The notes: generated from the letters alone by a model not told the origin. 64,000 bases of DNA from Defluviitaleaceae bacterium (GCA_009781755.1 WQVD01000007.1:21181-85180); one strand, 5' to 3'; counted from the first letter of the stretch, positions 53,883 to 62,749 are shown. Numbers and translations are program-made.

Positions 53883-54964
53883 CGCACAAAGAGGTATTGA
53901 CCGTCGGCAACCCCGTAGCGTTAGGCTTCGGCGCCATGCGTCTACCCGATGCCGACCAAACCGCACAAATGGTGGATGCATACTTGCAAGCCGGATACAA
54001 TTATTTCGATACCGCGTGGATCTACGGCGATTCGGAAGAGAAGTTAAACAAGACCCTAGTGTCACGCCACGCACGGGATTCGTTCCTGCTGGCGGACAAG
54101 CTGCCGCCGTGGGAAGTAAAAAACACTCGCGACTGCGAGCGCATCTTTGACACGCAACTCAAGCGTTTGGGTGTTGACTATATCGACTTTTACTTGGTGC
54201 ATTCGTTGGACGACGGCGGCGAAGAAGCCGTGGAAGCCAAAGATTTATTCGGCTTCGTCAAGAAGAAAAAGGACGCGGGTTACATCAAGCATATGGGCTT
54301 CTCGTTCCACGGCACGTCTGCCTACCTCGAACGCCTCCTACAGCGCCATCCCGAAGTCGAATTCATCATGTTGCAACTCAACTACGCCGACATCCTCGCC
54401 GGCCCCGCAGGCGAATGGCAAGCTTTGGCACGCAAGTACAACAAGCCCTTCATCGTCATGGAACCCGTCAAAGGCGGCGGCCTAGCCAAACTCCCTGCCC
54501 CGGCAGAGGCGTTGCTCAAAGCTCACGCGCCCAACCGCTCCATTGCCTCATGGGCCATCCAATACGCCGCCACGCTGGAAGGCGCTACCGTCATGCTGTC
54601 CGGCATGTCCAACATGGCGCAGTTGCAAGACAACCTCAAAACCTTCAAAGACTTGAAGCCCCTTACCCCCGACGAACACAACCTCCTGTCACAAGTCATG
54701 GGCGAAATTTCGAAGGTAGCCGCCATCCCCTGCACCGCATGCAAGTACTGTCACGCACATTGCCCGGAAAATATCGACATCGCTTCGTGCTTCGGCCTGT
54801 ACAACGGCGTAAAAATGGGCGACGCCCACTGGAACCGCGCCAACATGTACCGCACGCTTGCAAAACGCGCCGAGCACTGCATCGAATGCGGCGCATGTCA
54901 ACCCTACTGCCCGCAAAAAGTGGATATCATCGCAGGCTTGAAAGAAGTAGCAAGCGCATTTTAA
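53879..54964 (+). CDS. Aldo/keto reductase with C-terminal 4Fe-4S domain
   Basis: 361 residues. The AKR tetrad is visible: Asp and Tyr in FDTAWIYGDSEEKL, Lys in LADKLPP, His in LVHSLDD. NADPH-site features follow (SGMSNMAQLQDN). Residues ~285-345 carry two ferredoxin motifs CTACKYCHAHCP and CIECGACQPYCP. This oxidoreductase class may link electron transfer by iron-sulfur centres to aldehyde or ketose reduction; location behind transketolase suggests a sugar-derived substrate (inference). A paralogue lies at 60293. Confidence 0.9.
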   Translation: MTHKEVLTVGNPVALGFGAMRLPDADQTAQMVDAYLQAGYNYFDTAWIYGDSEEKLNKTLVSRHARDSFLLADKLPPWEVKNTRDCERIFDTQLKRLGVDYIDFYLVHSLDDGGEEAVEAKDLFGFVKKKKDAGYIKHMGFSFHGTSAYLERLLQRHPEVEFIMLQLNYADILAGPAGEWQALARKYNKPFIVMEPVKGGGLAKLPAPAEALLKAHAPNRSIASWAIQYAATLEGATVMLSGMSNMAQLQDNLKTFKDLKPLTPDEHNLLSQVMGEISKVAAIPCTACKYCHAHCPENIDIASCFGLYNGVKMGDAHWNRANMYRTLAKRAEHCIECGACQPYCPQKVDIIAGLKEVASAF

Positions 54965-54975
54965 GCAACAAATGT

Positions 54976-55009
54976 AACCGCCATACAATCAAATTCTTGT
55001 ATGGCGGTT
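54976..55009 (+). terminator. Terminator of the pentose phosphate operon
   Basis: AACCGCCATACAA/TTGTATGGCGGTT is a 13-bp perfect stem; the following tract is only moderately T-rich. Confidence 0.7.
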
Positions 55010-55051
55010 GCTTCTGTTAATCACATACTATGCCAAAAGGTGGCGATTTAA

Positions 55052-55648
55052 TTGAAATACATACCCAACGCCCTGTCCATTGCGCGCATCGTTATTGCCG
55101 CAATCTTGCTCCCCGGCGCACTGTTCGGTTTCATTCCCGCACTGGAGACGTTTTTTATGGTGCTCTACATTACCGCCGGCCTAACCGACCTCTTCGACGG
55201 CCCCCTAGCCCGCCGGTACAACCCGGGCAGCAAAATGGGTGCCAACCTAGACGGCACGGCAGATTACATCTTCATCGCCGTGTGCTTGATCACTATCCTA
55301 CCTGCATTCGAAGGTATCAACGCCGTGACCATCGGCATCGTAATCGGCTTCGTTGTGTTGAAAATCCTAGGCATGGTCGTCGGTTACCTCCACTACCGCC
55401 AACTCATGATGATGCACACGCGCCTGTCCAAGGCTGCCGCATTCGCCGCATGGCTCCTACCCATCGTGTACTTCTTCACTCCATTGAATGTAAATACTGT
55501 ATTTATTTTCCTAGGCGCATACTGCTACATCTACCTAGCAGAAGAAATCGCCATCAACGTAATAATGCCCTACCCCAAGCGCGATATTAAAAGCGTGTTT
55601 GAAGCCTTGCGCCTACGCCGCGCGCATCTAAACCAGGATAACGCGTAA
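55052..55648 (+). CDS. CDP-alcohol phosphatidyltransferase family protein
   Basis: 198 residues from a TTG start (55052) eight bases after AAAGGTGG. The family motif is complete: TDLFDGPLARRYN, then GANLDGTAD, giving DG-x2-AR-x8-G-x3-D-x3-D. About six membrane helices. It transfers a phosphatidyl (or similar) group from a CDP-alcohol to an alcohol during phospholipid synthesis; the acceptor cannot be told from sequence. Confidence 0.9.
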   Translation: MKYIPNALSIARIVIAAILLPGALFGFIPALETFFMVLYITAGLTDLFDGPLARRYNPGSKMGANLDGTADYIFIAVCLITILPAFEGINAVTIGIVIGFVVLKILGMVVGYLHYRQLMMMHTRLSKAAAFAAWLLPIVYFFTPLNVNTVFIFLGAYCYIYLAEEIAINVIMPYPKRDIKSVFEALRLRRAHLNQDNA

Positions 55649-55689
55649 AAACACAAAAAAATATTGCAATGCATTTTTGAACCGCAACA

Positions 55690-55728
55690 CCCATGATTAG
55701 GAGCAATATTTCTTATTCATGGGTTATT
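55690..55728 (+). terminator. Probable terminator after the phosphatidyltransferase gene
   Basis: CCCATGA...TCATGGG followed by TTATTTTATATT; a long 20-base loop makes it weaker than others in the window. Confidence 0.5.
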
Positions 55729-55818
55729 TTATATTCAAACGGCGTAAAATCACCTAGCGTAACCTATTGCTTGTGACGCAAGGTAATGAGTCATTATAAA
55801 GATGAGGAAGTGACATCT

Positions 55819-56550
55819 GTGTCAAAATACACAACCGGAGAAACGGCAAAATTGTGCAATATCACCGTTCGAACAGTTCAGTTTTATGACACCAAAGACT
55901 TGCTCAAACCCAGCGATCTAACCGAAGGCGGCAGACGGCTGTATACTGATGATGATTTAACTAAGCTTCGGCTTATTTGCACATTAAAAACGATTGGCCT
56001 TTCGCTTGAGTTAATCAAAAACATCGTGGATAGCGAATCACCGATAAAAATGCTGACGCTGCTGCTTGACGAGCAAATAAAACGGCTGGACAATGAAATT
56101 AACGAACGGAAAAAACAGCTCGCAACGATTGATGTTGTCAAAGATAGCATCCACAACAAAACCACAATCCCAATAAATACCATCACTGACATAGCGCGCA
56201 TGGTGGAGAAAAACAAAAAAGTACGCTCAAAGTTTTGGACGATGGCTGCGATTGCTTGTGTAATAAGCTTGCCGCCCTTCGGTGCAATTGCATTGTGGAT
56301 AATTAACGGTATGTGGATGCCACTTGTTATTTTATTCCCTCTTTCCCAACTCTTTGCGGTGCTTCTTTCCAAGCATTTTTATAAAAACACGGCATTTATT
56401 TGCGCCGAATGCATTACGGTTTTCACGCCGCCGTTCAAAAACGTCATGCTTACCAGCGGTACAACCAAAGCACGATGGTTGACTTGCACAAAATGCGAAC
56501 ATACTGGATATTGCGTTGAAACCATCGCCAATAATACCGACAATAAATAA
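55819..56550 (+). CDS. MerR-family regulator with membrane and zinc-ribbon-like C-terminus
   Basis: The start is placed at GTG 55819, eight bases after GAGGAAG; ATG 55786 lacks a usable site. Of 243 residues, 1-75 form a MerR helix-turn-helix (YTTGETAKLCNITVRTVQFY), ~80-125 a coiled coil, ~150-200 two hydrophobic helices, and the end has cysteine pairs CAEC and CTKCEH. A MerR protein joined to membrane segments and a metal-binding end suggests membrane-linked sensing. It is thirteen bases upstream of the serine hydrolase gene, its probable target or partner. Confidence 0.8.
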   Translation: MSKYTTGETAKLCNITVRTVQFYDTKDLLKPSDLTEGGRRLYTDDDLTKLRLICTLKTIGLSLELIKNIVDSESPIKMLTLLLDEQIKRLDNEINERKKQLATIDVVKDSIHNKTTIPINTITDIARMVEKNKKVRSKFWTMAAIACVISLPPFGAIALWIINGMWMPLVILFPLSQLFAVLLSKHFYKNTAFICAECITVFTPPFKNVMLTSGTTKARWLTCTKCEHTGYCVETIANNTDNK

Positions 56551-56562
56551 AGGGGAATCAAT

Positions 56563-57576
56563 ATGAAATTAAACGAAAACGCCATCAAAATCATTAAAAA
56601 TGCCACCAAAGACAAGCCGCACCTCAAGTTTACTGTAGGGGTTCTTAATAACGGCAAAACAGATTGCATGTTATTTTGCAATACAAAAGAGCTCCCATAC
56701 GAAAGCCGCACCTATGAAACCGGCTCGATAGGCAAACTATTTACCACCTCCCTACTGGCAAAGTTGGTGAATGAGGGTACGATGCATTTGGATGACCCTG
56801 TAAACAAATACATCACGGACCTTGCGGATGTAAATTTACCGCCAACATTATTGAAACTGGCGACACATACTGCAGGTTATCCCATGTCATATCCCATCAA
56901 AAAAAGCGAAATTTTCGGGCTTGCCATAAAGCAAATACGCGGACTGATTAAAAAATCACCCATGAAGATGCAAGAATTTTTGCATATGGATTATGATCGC
57001 ATGATTCTATTGGCCAAAGAAGCAAAACTGAAGCATAAAAATTATGCATGGAGCTATTCCAATTATGGGTATGGCCTACTGGGTCATGCAATAAGTTGTG
57101 CCGTCAAACAACCGTTTTGGGATGCAATGAACGCTTTTTTGAACGAAACGTTGCAGTTGAAGAACACACGCATGGGTACAAATGCGCCAAATATTTTAGC
57201 CTGATATAACCGCCTCAACCAAAATGTTGGTAATTGGGGATTGGGTGCAGAAGATTTTTTGACACCCTCAGGAAACATTTGCTCCAACGCTGAAGACTTG
57301 CTTGCATTTGCAAAAATGAACATTGAAGACAATCCACAATACCTAAAATTATGCCACACACGGTATGATATGAAATCGAAACACAGTGACATGGGGCTTG
57401 GTTGGTGGATAGATTATAAAAATCCAAACATTTATTATCACGAAGGAAATGTGGATGGATTTGCGAATATGCTTGCTTTTGACAAACGTAAGAGCAATGC
57501 AGTTGTACTCTTGGCGAATGTTGGTTTATACAAGGGGCGTGAACAGTTGTTTATGGAGGTTTTGGGTGCTTTATAA
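56563..57576 (+). pseudogene. Serine hydrolase (beta-lactamase/penicillin-binding-like) with in-frame TGA
   Basis: The frame runs 213 codons, meets TGA at 57202-57204, and continues in the same frame to a TAA at 57576 (337 sense codons in total). Together the parts hold all motifs of class C beta-lactamase-like hydrolases: SxxK in SIGKLF, YxN in YSNYGYG and HxG in YHEGNVDGF. Sequence flows naturally across the stop (NILA-stop-YNRLNQNVGNWGLG), and GGA or TGG to TGA would explain it. Either a recent nonsense mutation or an assembly/sequencing error; TGA is a normal stop elsewhere in the window. Confidence 0.82.
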
Positions 57577-57591
57577 TTAGTTGGCATGAAC

Positions 57592-57850
57592 GATGATAAG
57601 ACCTTGGGCGCGGCCCAAACCCGCGAGGGGAAGCGTTCCCCTCGACCCGCGCTGTGCTTCGCGAGGCTCGGATTGTTGGCTGGTGCAAATTTTCAGTTGG
57701 TCGCAATTTGCGACCAACTGATTCTTATTCCAGCCATGATTGAGAGGGGGCAACGCCCAAATTAGGGGTCAAGGGGCGCGAGTGCCCCTTGCGGGGTCTG
57801 GGGCAGCGTCCCCAGGGTTTTTAAGCTTTTGAACTTCATCTTTTGATCTT
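57592..57850. repeat. Composite inverted-repeat element, copy 2
   Basis: Left arm ~57592-57660 (AAGACCTTGGGCG, CCGCGAGGGGAAGCGTTCCC, CTCGACCCGCGCT) and right arm 57743-57850 (GAGAGGGGGCAACGCCC, AAGGGGCGCGAGTGCCCCTT, GGGGCAGCGTCCCC, ending CTTCATCTTTTGATCTT), nearly identical to copy 1 at 18172. The space between the arms holds palindromic element 6, where copy 1 has a terminator. It fills the 360-base gap between the hydrolase and the next lipoprotein gene. Confidence 0.78.
57694..57720. repeat. Palindromic element 6, nested in the composite repeat
   Basis: CAGTTGGTCGCAA-T-TTGCGACCAACTG, a perfect 13-bp inverted repeat with one central base, followed by ATTCTTATT. Confidence 0.9.
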
Positions 57851-57938
57851 AGCCTCTCCCCCCACCCCAACGCAACAAAAATATTTCTTTTACGTTACAT
57901 AAAACAACAAGCAATTTTCGCGAGAAGGAGGATTGGCA

Positions 57939-59375
57939 ATGAACAAGTTGGCAGCCATTACGGTGGGGGTTTTATTATTGGCATTAACCGCGCTTATGAC
58001 CGGGTGCGATGGCCGCAATGACAGTTTTGCCGCGGGTTCGGACAAAGGCTTGCAAGATGTTGAACGGGACGTCGGGCTTATTTTGGTTTCGGATATATAT
58101 GGCACCGAGCCCTTGTCTATCAATGATATACAATCCCTGATAGCGGCTGGGGAAATTGATGAACGGTTGGTATTTGAAGAAATTGAACCGGATGAAGACG
58201 TGATAAATGAACCCACGGATAGACCGCTGATTGGCGTGACGCGTGGTGCTACGGACAATGTGGGGCAGATATTGCGTGTGTTTAGCCGGGGTGCTGAAAT
58301 CCGTGTTTTGGATCGGGTAAATAGCGCAACGCAGTTGACGTATTTTAACGGAATATTTATTAATTGCGGTAGCCACCACGAAATCAATGCGCGTGTTTTG
58401 CGGGAATATGTATATGGCGGCGGCGTTGTGTATGCTTCGGATCATGCGGGTGCGGTTATTAAAGCGGCTTTTCCGGGATTGTTTGATTACGGGGTTGTTT
58501 CGGAATCATTGACGGTAAGGAATGCGGGGGTCGTTCACGGCGGGTTGGCGGCGCATATGGGGCTGGTATACTTTGATATTATATTCGACCTAGGTAGTTG
58601 GTACATTATTACGCAGCTGCCCGATGATGCTACGATTTATATTGAAGGGTATATTCCGCGCCGCGGTGTAACGCCTTTGGCGATATCTTTCAATTATGGC
58701 GAGGGTACGGTATTTTTCACCTCGTTCCACAATAGCGCACAAGCGTCGGGCAGCATGATTGATTTTATTGGTTATCTTGTTTTTCGGACTTTGTTTGTTG
58801 AAGCGGAAGAAGATATGCGCCGGATTGCAGAGGAATATGGTTTTAGTCATGAGAGTTCCGTATTCGGCTTCTTTATGCAACAAAGGCAATATACAGAGCT
58901 TGGCGATTTTGCGGGTTATGAAATTGCAGCAGGTCAGCTTCGCTCCGGCGTTTTCGGAGAAGCGGTAATGAACGCCCCCGCCGCTTCAGACAGCGATATG
59001 ATATCCATGGAAGCCAGTGAGGGGTTTGACAGTGTATTTAACCAATCTGCCGGAAGCACCCAACCACCCATAGAACAAGAACATTTCATCCACACATCCA
59101 ACCCCGGCGAAAGTTTTATGTTAATGATTGACACCTCGCTCACGCATTTCATCATAGAAATGAAGTGCCCCGCGGGAAGATATTTTTATCTAAACGCACG
59201 CGGAGAATTGTTAATCAACGTACCCAACGCACCTGAATTTGAACCCGTAACCAACCGCCACGGCGTAATCGTAAGAAACGCTGCCGAAGGCGATTGGGGC
59301 TTCCGCATCATAGACCTAGGCGAAGATGGCGAAGGCAACACAGTAGCTATAGGTATAGCCGTAAGCTCGAACTAA
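57939..59375 (+). CDS. Lipoprotein with ThuA/glutamine-amidotransferase-like fold (tentative)
   Basis: 478 residues from ATG 57939 after GGAGGA. Signal MNKLAAITVGVLLLALTALM then lipobox TGC. The region ~95-290 alternates strands and helices in a flavodoxin/GATase-like way (LTYFNGIFINCGSHHEI, YVYGGGVVYASDHAG, GEGTVFFTSFHNS), similar to ThuA-type domains that carry GGG-x-x turns. No Cys-His-Glu amidotransferase triad is evident. The C-terminal ~130 residues look like a beta-sandwich. Exported, membrane-attached; function unknown. Confidence 0.7.
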   Translation: MNKLAAITVGVLLLALTALMTGCDGRNDSFAAGSDKGLQDVERDVGLILVSDIYGTEPLSINDIQSLIAAGEIDERLVFEEIEPDEDVINEPTDRPLIGVTRGATDNVGQILRVFSRGAEIRVLDRVNSATQLTYFNGIFINCGSHHEINARVLREYVYGGGVVYASDHAGAVIKAAFPGLFDYGVVSESLTVRNAGVVHGGLAAHMGLVYFDIIFDLGSWYIITQLPDDATIYIEGYIPRRGVTPLAISFNYGEGTVFFTSFHNSAQASGSMIDFIGYLVFRTLFVEAEEDMRRIAEEYGFSHESSVFGFFMQQRQYTELGDFAGYEIAAGQLRSGVFGEAVMNAPAASDSDMISMEASEGFDSVFNQSAGSTQPPIEQEHFIHTSNPGESFMLMIDTSLTHFIIEMKCPAGRYFYLNARGELLINVPNAPEFEPVTNRHGVIVRNAAEGDWGFRIIDLGEDGEGNTVAIGIAVSSN

Positions 59376-59387
59376 ATATTTGTTAAC

Positions 59388-59417
59388 GTATACAACCGCC
59401 TAATCATGGCGAGAATC
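59388..59417 (+). promoter_or_regulatory. Candidate sigma-F-type promoter of spoIIR
   Basis: GTATA (59388-59392), 15 bases, GGCGAGAATC (59408-59417) resembles the forespore sigma-F consensus (GYATA and GGnnAnAMTR) except for the last base. In Bacillus subtilis spoIIR is sigma-F dependent. A start site about 7-10 bases downstream would fall inside the hairpin at 59394-59444. Confidence 0.45.
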
Positions 59418-59447
59418 TAACCATTCTCACACGAAAGGGCGGTTTTT
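59394..59447 (+). terminator. Terminator/RBS-sequestering hairpin before spoIIR
   Basis: AACCGCC (59394-59400) pairs with GGCGGTT (59438-59444), with an inner GAGAAT/ATTCTC hairpin, and is followed by TTTTT and directly by the spoIIR ATG. The 3' arm covers part of the AAAGGG ribosome site. Confidence 0.7.
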
Positions 59448-60146
59448 ATGTTGTCACAAATGGTTAGATGGTTAAGGAAAGAAGCAAAGGTTTTGGCAGT
59501 TTCGGCGGTGGCGGGGGTTGCGCTGGCTTTGTTGGCGGGTGCTTGGACGTTCGCGTATTCGGACACTGCGCAGCGTACCATTGCGGACAATGTGCTGCGT
59601 TTCCACGTGAACGCACATTCCGATGCGGCGCACGATCAAGCAATCAAGTACGAAGTGCGCAACGTAGTTTTGGAAATATTGGGAGGCATGCACACGGATG
59701 AGTCCACGCTGTACACCACGCGGGTGTATTTGGTGACGCAGTTGGCGGATATTGAAGTAGCTGCGATGCAAGTCCTCCGCAATGCAGGCTTGGAACATGA
59801 TGTAACGGCGGAAATTACGCACCGATTCTTCCCCACCACAATGTATGGCGATTTAATGTTCCCACCCGGTATGTATGAAACGCTTTCCATTTCCATCGGC
59901 GATGGCCGCGGGATGAATTGGTGGTGTTTAATGTTCCCGCCGTTGTGCTATGTGGACATGACAGGCACCGAGCATACCCGCGATGTACTAGAAGAAGTCG
60001 TTCCCGGCCAGGGCTTTGCGCTGTTGACCCACCGCGAAGACGATGCGGGTACAGCGGTGGCCGTGCGCTTCCGTGTAGTTGAATGGTGGCAAAACCGCCG
60101 CGCCCCCGCCGCACAACCGCAAAATTTGCATCACGCGAACCGGTAA
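59448..60146 (+). CDS. spoIIR: Stage II sporulation protein R
   Basis: 232 residues. N-terminal membrane/export segment (residues ~15-36), then the conserved SpoIIR blocks RFHVNAHSDAAHDQAIKYEV, FPTTMYGDLMFPPGMYETL and GMNWWCLMFPPLCYVD. SpoIIR is secreted from the forespore and triggers the SpoIIGA protease to process pro-sigma-E in the mother cell. It is the clearest marker that this organism forms spores. A C-terminal Pro/Asn tail is extra. Expression is probably forespore specific. Confidence 0.94.
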   Translation: MLSQMVRWLRKEAKVLAVSAVAGVALALLAGAWTFAYSDTAQRTIADNVLRFHVNAHSDAAHDQAIKYEVRNVVLEILGGMHTDESTLYTTRVYLVTQLADIEVAAMQVLRNAGLEHDVTAEITHRFFPTTMYGDLMFPPGMYETLSISIGDGRGMNWWCLMFPPLCYVDMTGTEHTRDVLEEVVPGQGFALLTHREDDAGTAVAVRFRVVEWWQNRRAPAAQPQNLHHANR

Positions 60147-60176
60147 ACGCAAACATATCCAACACATTCACAGCCA

Positions 60177-60209
60177 TCCCCCGAAGTCGGATAAATATCT
60201 TTTCGGGGG
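60177..60209 (+). terminator. Terminator of spoIIR
   Basis: CCCCCGAA...TTCGGGGG with a 16-base loop, followed by an AT-rich tract without a long T-run. Confidence 0.6.
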
Positions 60210-60292
60210 ATAATTATATATTTGCAACGGCGCAATCCTTCCTATAAACTGGTACACAGTACGAATTATTTGTTTATGAGGAGGATTGCTTT

Positions 60293-61486
60293 ATGCTATT
60301 CAAACCATTCCACGACAAGAAGCTATCAACTTTGGGTATGGGTTGCATGCGCCTGCCTGCGGTTTCATCCGAATGGGGCGCGCCCATTGACGACAAAAAA
60401 GCACAAGAACTCATCGACCACGCCGTTCAAAATGGGGTTAATTATTTTGACACGTCGTGGTTTTATCATGGCGGGGATTCGGAGCGCTTTATTGGCGAAG
60501 CGTTGAAGAAGTATCCGCGCGATACTTGGTATTTGGCTTCCAAGATTGCGGGTATGATGATGCGCAAGGAAAATGGCCGCTGGCAGTTGTCCGGCTCCAA
60601 CAAGGACAACCGCACGTTTTACGACCCCAAAGAAATTTTTGAATACCAATTGAACCGTTGCGGCGTGGATTATTTTGACTTTTTCATGCTGCACAATGTC
60701 TCCGAGGGTTCGTATGGTACGTATACGGACACGGAGTTGGCTATCATCGAGACCCTGCTGCGCGAGCAGGAAAACGGACGCATCACACACTTGGGCTTCT
60801 CATCACACGGGCGCGCCGACACGATTGAAAAATTCTTGGGCGAAACGAAAACTCGCTACGGCGATATTTTCGACTTCGCCATGATTCAACTCAACTATTT
60901 GGACTGGACATTACAAAATGCCGGTGGCAAATATGATGTGCTTACGCGCAATAACATTCCCGTCATGGTCATGGAACCCCTGCGCGGCGGCGGCCTAACG
61001 CGCCTTAGCGAAAAAGCCACCGCTCCTCTGCGTGCCGCCGCACCCGAAGCCACCCCCGCTTCATGGGCATTCCGCTACCTCCAACAATTCGAGAATATCG
61101 CCGTGGTCATCAGCGGCATGTCCAACATGGATCAACTGCGCGAGAATCTTGAAATCTTCAGCCAGCACCACCCCACCACCCTCGAAGAAAACGCCGTGCT
61201 GCAAGAAGTCCTCGCAAACTTAGTCGATTTAATCCCCTGCACCGACTGCCGCTATTGCCTGGACGAATGCCCGCAAAAACTCAACATCCCCATGCTGCTA
61301 ACCATGTACAACGAGGCGGGTTTCGAGATGGGATGGTTCCTGCAAGCCGCTCTTCGCAATCTAGCCGACGCAGAAAAACCTACCGCTTGCTCAACCTGCG
61401 GCGCATGCGTACCCTATTGCCCGCAAAATATAGACATCCCCGCCGCATTGCAAAAATTCGCCGCTCAAATTAACCCGCAGCAATAG
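60293..61486 (+). CDS. Aldo/keto reductase with C-terminal 4Fe-4S domain (second copy)
   Basis: 397 residues, start after GAGGAGG. Catalytic residues: Asp/Tyr in FDTSWFYHGGDSERF, Lys in LASKIAG, His in MLHNVSE. It shares SGMSNMDQLREN and the ferredoxin motifs CTDCRYCLDECP and CSTCGACVPYCP with the protein at 53879, but has an extra ~25-residue insert near residues 85-110. A single-gene unit between terminators. Substrate unknown. Confidence 0.9.
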   Translation: MLFKPFHDKKLSTLGMGCMRLPAVSSEWGAPIDDKKAQELIDHAVQNGVNYFDTSWFYHGGDSERFIGEALKKYPRDTWYLASKIAGMMMRKENGRWQLSGSNKDNRTFYDPKEIFEYQLNRCGVDYFDFFMLHNVSEGSYGTYTDTELAIIETLLREQENGRITHLGFSSHGRADTIEKFLGETKTRYGDIFDFAMIQLNYLDWTLQNAGGKYDVLTRNNIPVMVMEPLRGGGLTRLSEKATAPLRAAAPEATPASWAFRYLQQFENIAVVISGMSNMDQLRENLEIFSQHHPTTLEENAVLQEVLANLVDLIPCTDCRYCLDECPQKLNIPMLLTMYNEAGFEMGWFLQAALRNLADAEKPTACSTCGACVPYCPQNIDIPAALQKFAAQINPQQ

Positions 61487-61514
61487 CATTCTCCAACCAA
61501 ATCCGCCCCGTATG

Positions 61515-61539
61515 AAACCCCGCTAAGCCGCGGGGTTTT
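61515..61539 (+). terminator. Terminator of the second aldo/keto reductase gene
   Basis: AACCCCGC-TAAGCC-GCGGGGTT followed by TTCTGTTTT. Confidence 0.85.
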
Positions 61540-61658
61540 CTGTTTTGCAAATATGTATTTATTTCGCGTCTTCCACGGACCGTTATATGCCACAAATTAT
61601 GCATTCTTTTTAGTTTTGAAGTATAATCGCTAATAAAAAATTGTGAGGATGGGATCAA

Positions 61659-62477
61659 ATGAACACGCAAGAAATGATGAACATGGCCTTGGCGGCTGCT
61701 GGGTTGGACAAGATGCCTGAGGATTGCGGCATTGTTGTACCGGGCGAGGGCATCAAAAAGGTGCTGATGGGCGTAGACATGGACACGGCAGAATTGATGC
61801 TAGCCAAGCAACTGGGTTACGATTGCGTTGTGAGCCACCACCCTCGCAATACCAGCGTTAATAAGCTGGACGTGATGAAAGACCATATCTATAAATTGGA
61901 AGCGTTGGGCATACCCCGCAACCACAGCCAAAAGCTGCTGGCCGAGCGGATCACCGAATTGGATTACAACCTGCACGTTTCCAACTCACGAAGGTCGGAA
62001 AGCGCGGCAAAATTGCTGAACATGCCCTTTTTGTCCTTGCATACCCCGGCGGATATTATCAGCGAGCGCATCGTGCAGCAATTCTTGGATGACAAATTTG
62101 GCGGCAAACCGGAAACTACCGTACAAGATATTGTAGCGGCGTTGGATGAAATCCCAGAATATAAAAATTCTGCGCGCAAGCCTGTTATCCGTGCGGGTGC
62201 GAAGGATAGCTATGCGGGCAAGATATATGTATTAATGTCGGGGCTCACCGGCCCCGGTGCCAAGATTTTAAAGGCATACTTTGATGCAGGGGTGGGCACA
62301 TTAATTATGATGCATATCCCTGAGAAGGATGCCAAAGCAATTAAAGAGCAAAGCATCGGCAATGTCATTATCGCCGGGCACATGTCCAGCGACTCGCTGG
62401 GGCTCAATGCCATCGCGAAAAAGTGGGCCGAAAAAGGCGTCGAAACCACGATGATGTCCGGCATTGTTACGGAATAA
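61659..62477 (+). CDS. NIF3-like (DUF34) family protein
   Basis: 272 residues. CVVSHHPRN has the paired histidines of NIF3 metal sites, and GHMSSDSLGLNAIAKK fits the C-terminal His/Glu-type metal segment. The N-terminal GIVVPGEGIKKVLMGVDMDT also matches NIF3 strands. Many members are annotated as GTP cyclohydrolase I type 2, but that activity is not secure; a di-metal hydrolase-like protein of unknown substrate is the safest call. Convergent with the ferredoxin gene across a shared terminator. Confidence 0.72.
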   Translation: MNTQEMMNMALAAAGLDKMPEDCGIVVPGEGIKKVLMGVDMDTAELMLAKQLGYDCVVSHHPRNTSVNKLDVMKDHIYKLEALGIPRNHSQKLLAERITELDYNLHVSNSRRSESAAKLLNMPFLSLHTPADIISERIVQQFLDDKFGGKPETTVQDIVAALDEIPEYKNSARKPVIRAGAKDSYAGKIYVLMSGLTGPGAKILKAYFDAGVGTLIMMHIPEKDAKAIKEQSIGNVIIAGHMSSDSLGLNAIAKKWAEKGVETTMMSGIVTE

Positions 62478-62491
62478 CGTTAAAAAAAAGC

Positions 62492-62529
62492 AAAACACCC
62501 CACCGTTACGCAACGGCGGGGTGTTTTTT
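62492..62529. terminator. Bidirectional terminator between NIF3-like and ferredoxin genes
   Basis: AAAACACCCCACCGTT-ACGC-AACGGCGGGGTGTTTT with A and T runs on the two sides and one unpaired base. Confidence 0.9.
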
Positions 62530-62548
62530 GATTTAAATTTAATTTTAC

Positions 62549-62716
62549 TTACGCGCTAACGCAAGCATCTACGGGGCATACGCCCGCACAAGCATCGCAG
62601 TCGATGCATGTACCTTCGTCAATTACGTAGATATCGCCCTCGGTAATGCATGATACGGGGCATTCGTCGATGCATGCGCCACAAGCGATGCAAGCGTCCG
62701 TAATTTTGTAGGCCAT
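62549..62716 (-). CDS. 2[4Fe-4S] ferredoxin
   Basis: A 55-residue protein with eight cluster cysteines in two classic motifs: CIACGACIDECP and CIDCDACAGVCP, start MAYKITDAC, AGGAGG ten bases upstream. It is a clostridial-type low-potential electron carrier, in the cytoplasm, and a plausible partner for the many iron-sulfur oxidoreductases in the window. The gene has its own divergent promoter. Confidence 0.96.
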   Translation of the reverse strand: MAYKITDACIACGACIDECPVSCITEGDIYVIDEGTCIDCDACAGVCPVDACVSA

Positions 62717-62749
62717 ACGAATCCACCTCCTAGAATTTTTAGCACGGCG

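Noticed and set aside
57202..57204. TGA read as tryptophan as a general genetic-code change
   Set aside because: TGA is used as the normal stop in many genes here (for example the ATGA overlaps at 14331, 15200, 51885 and 53879).
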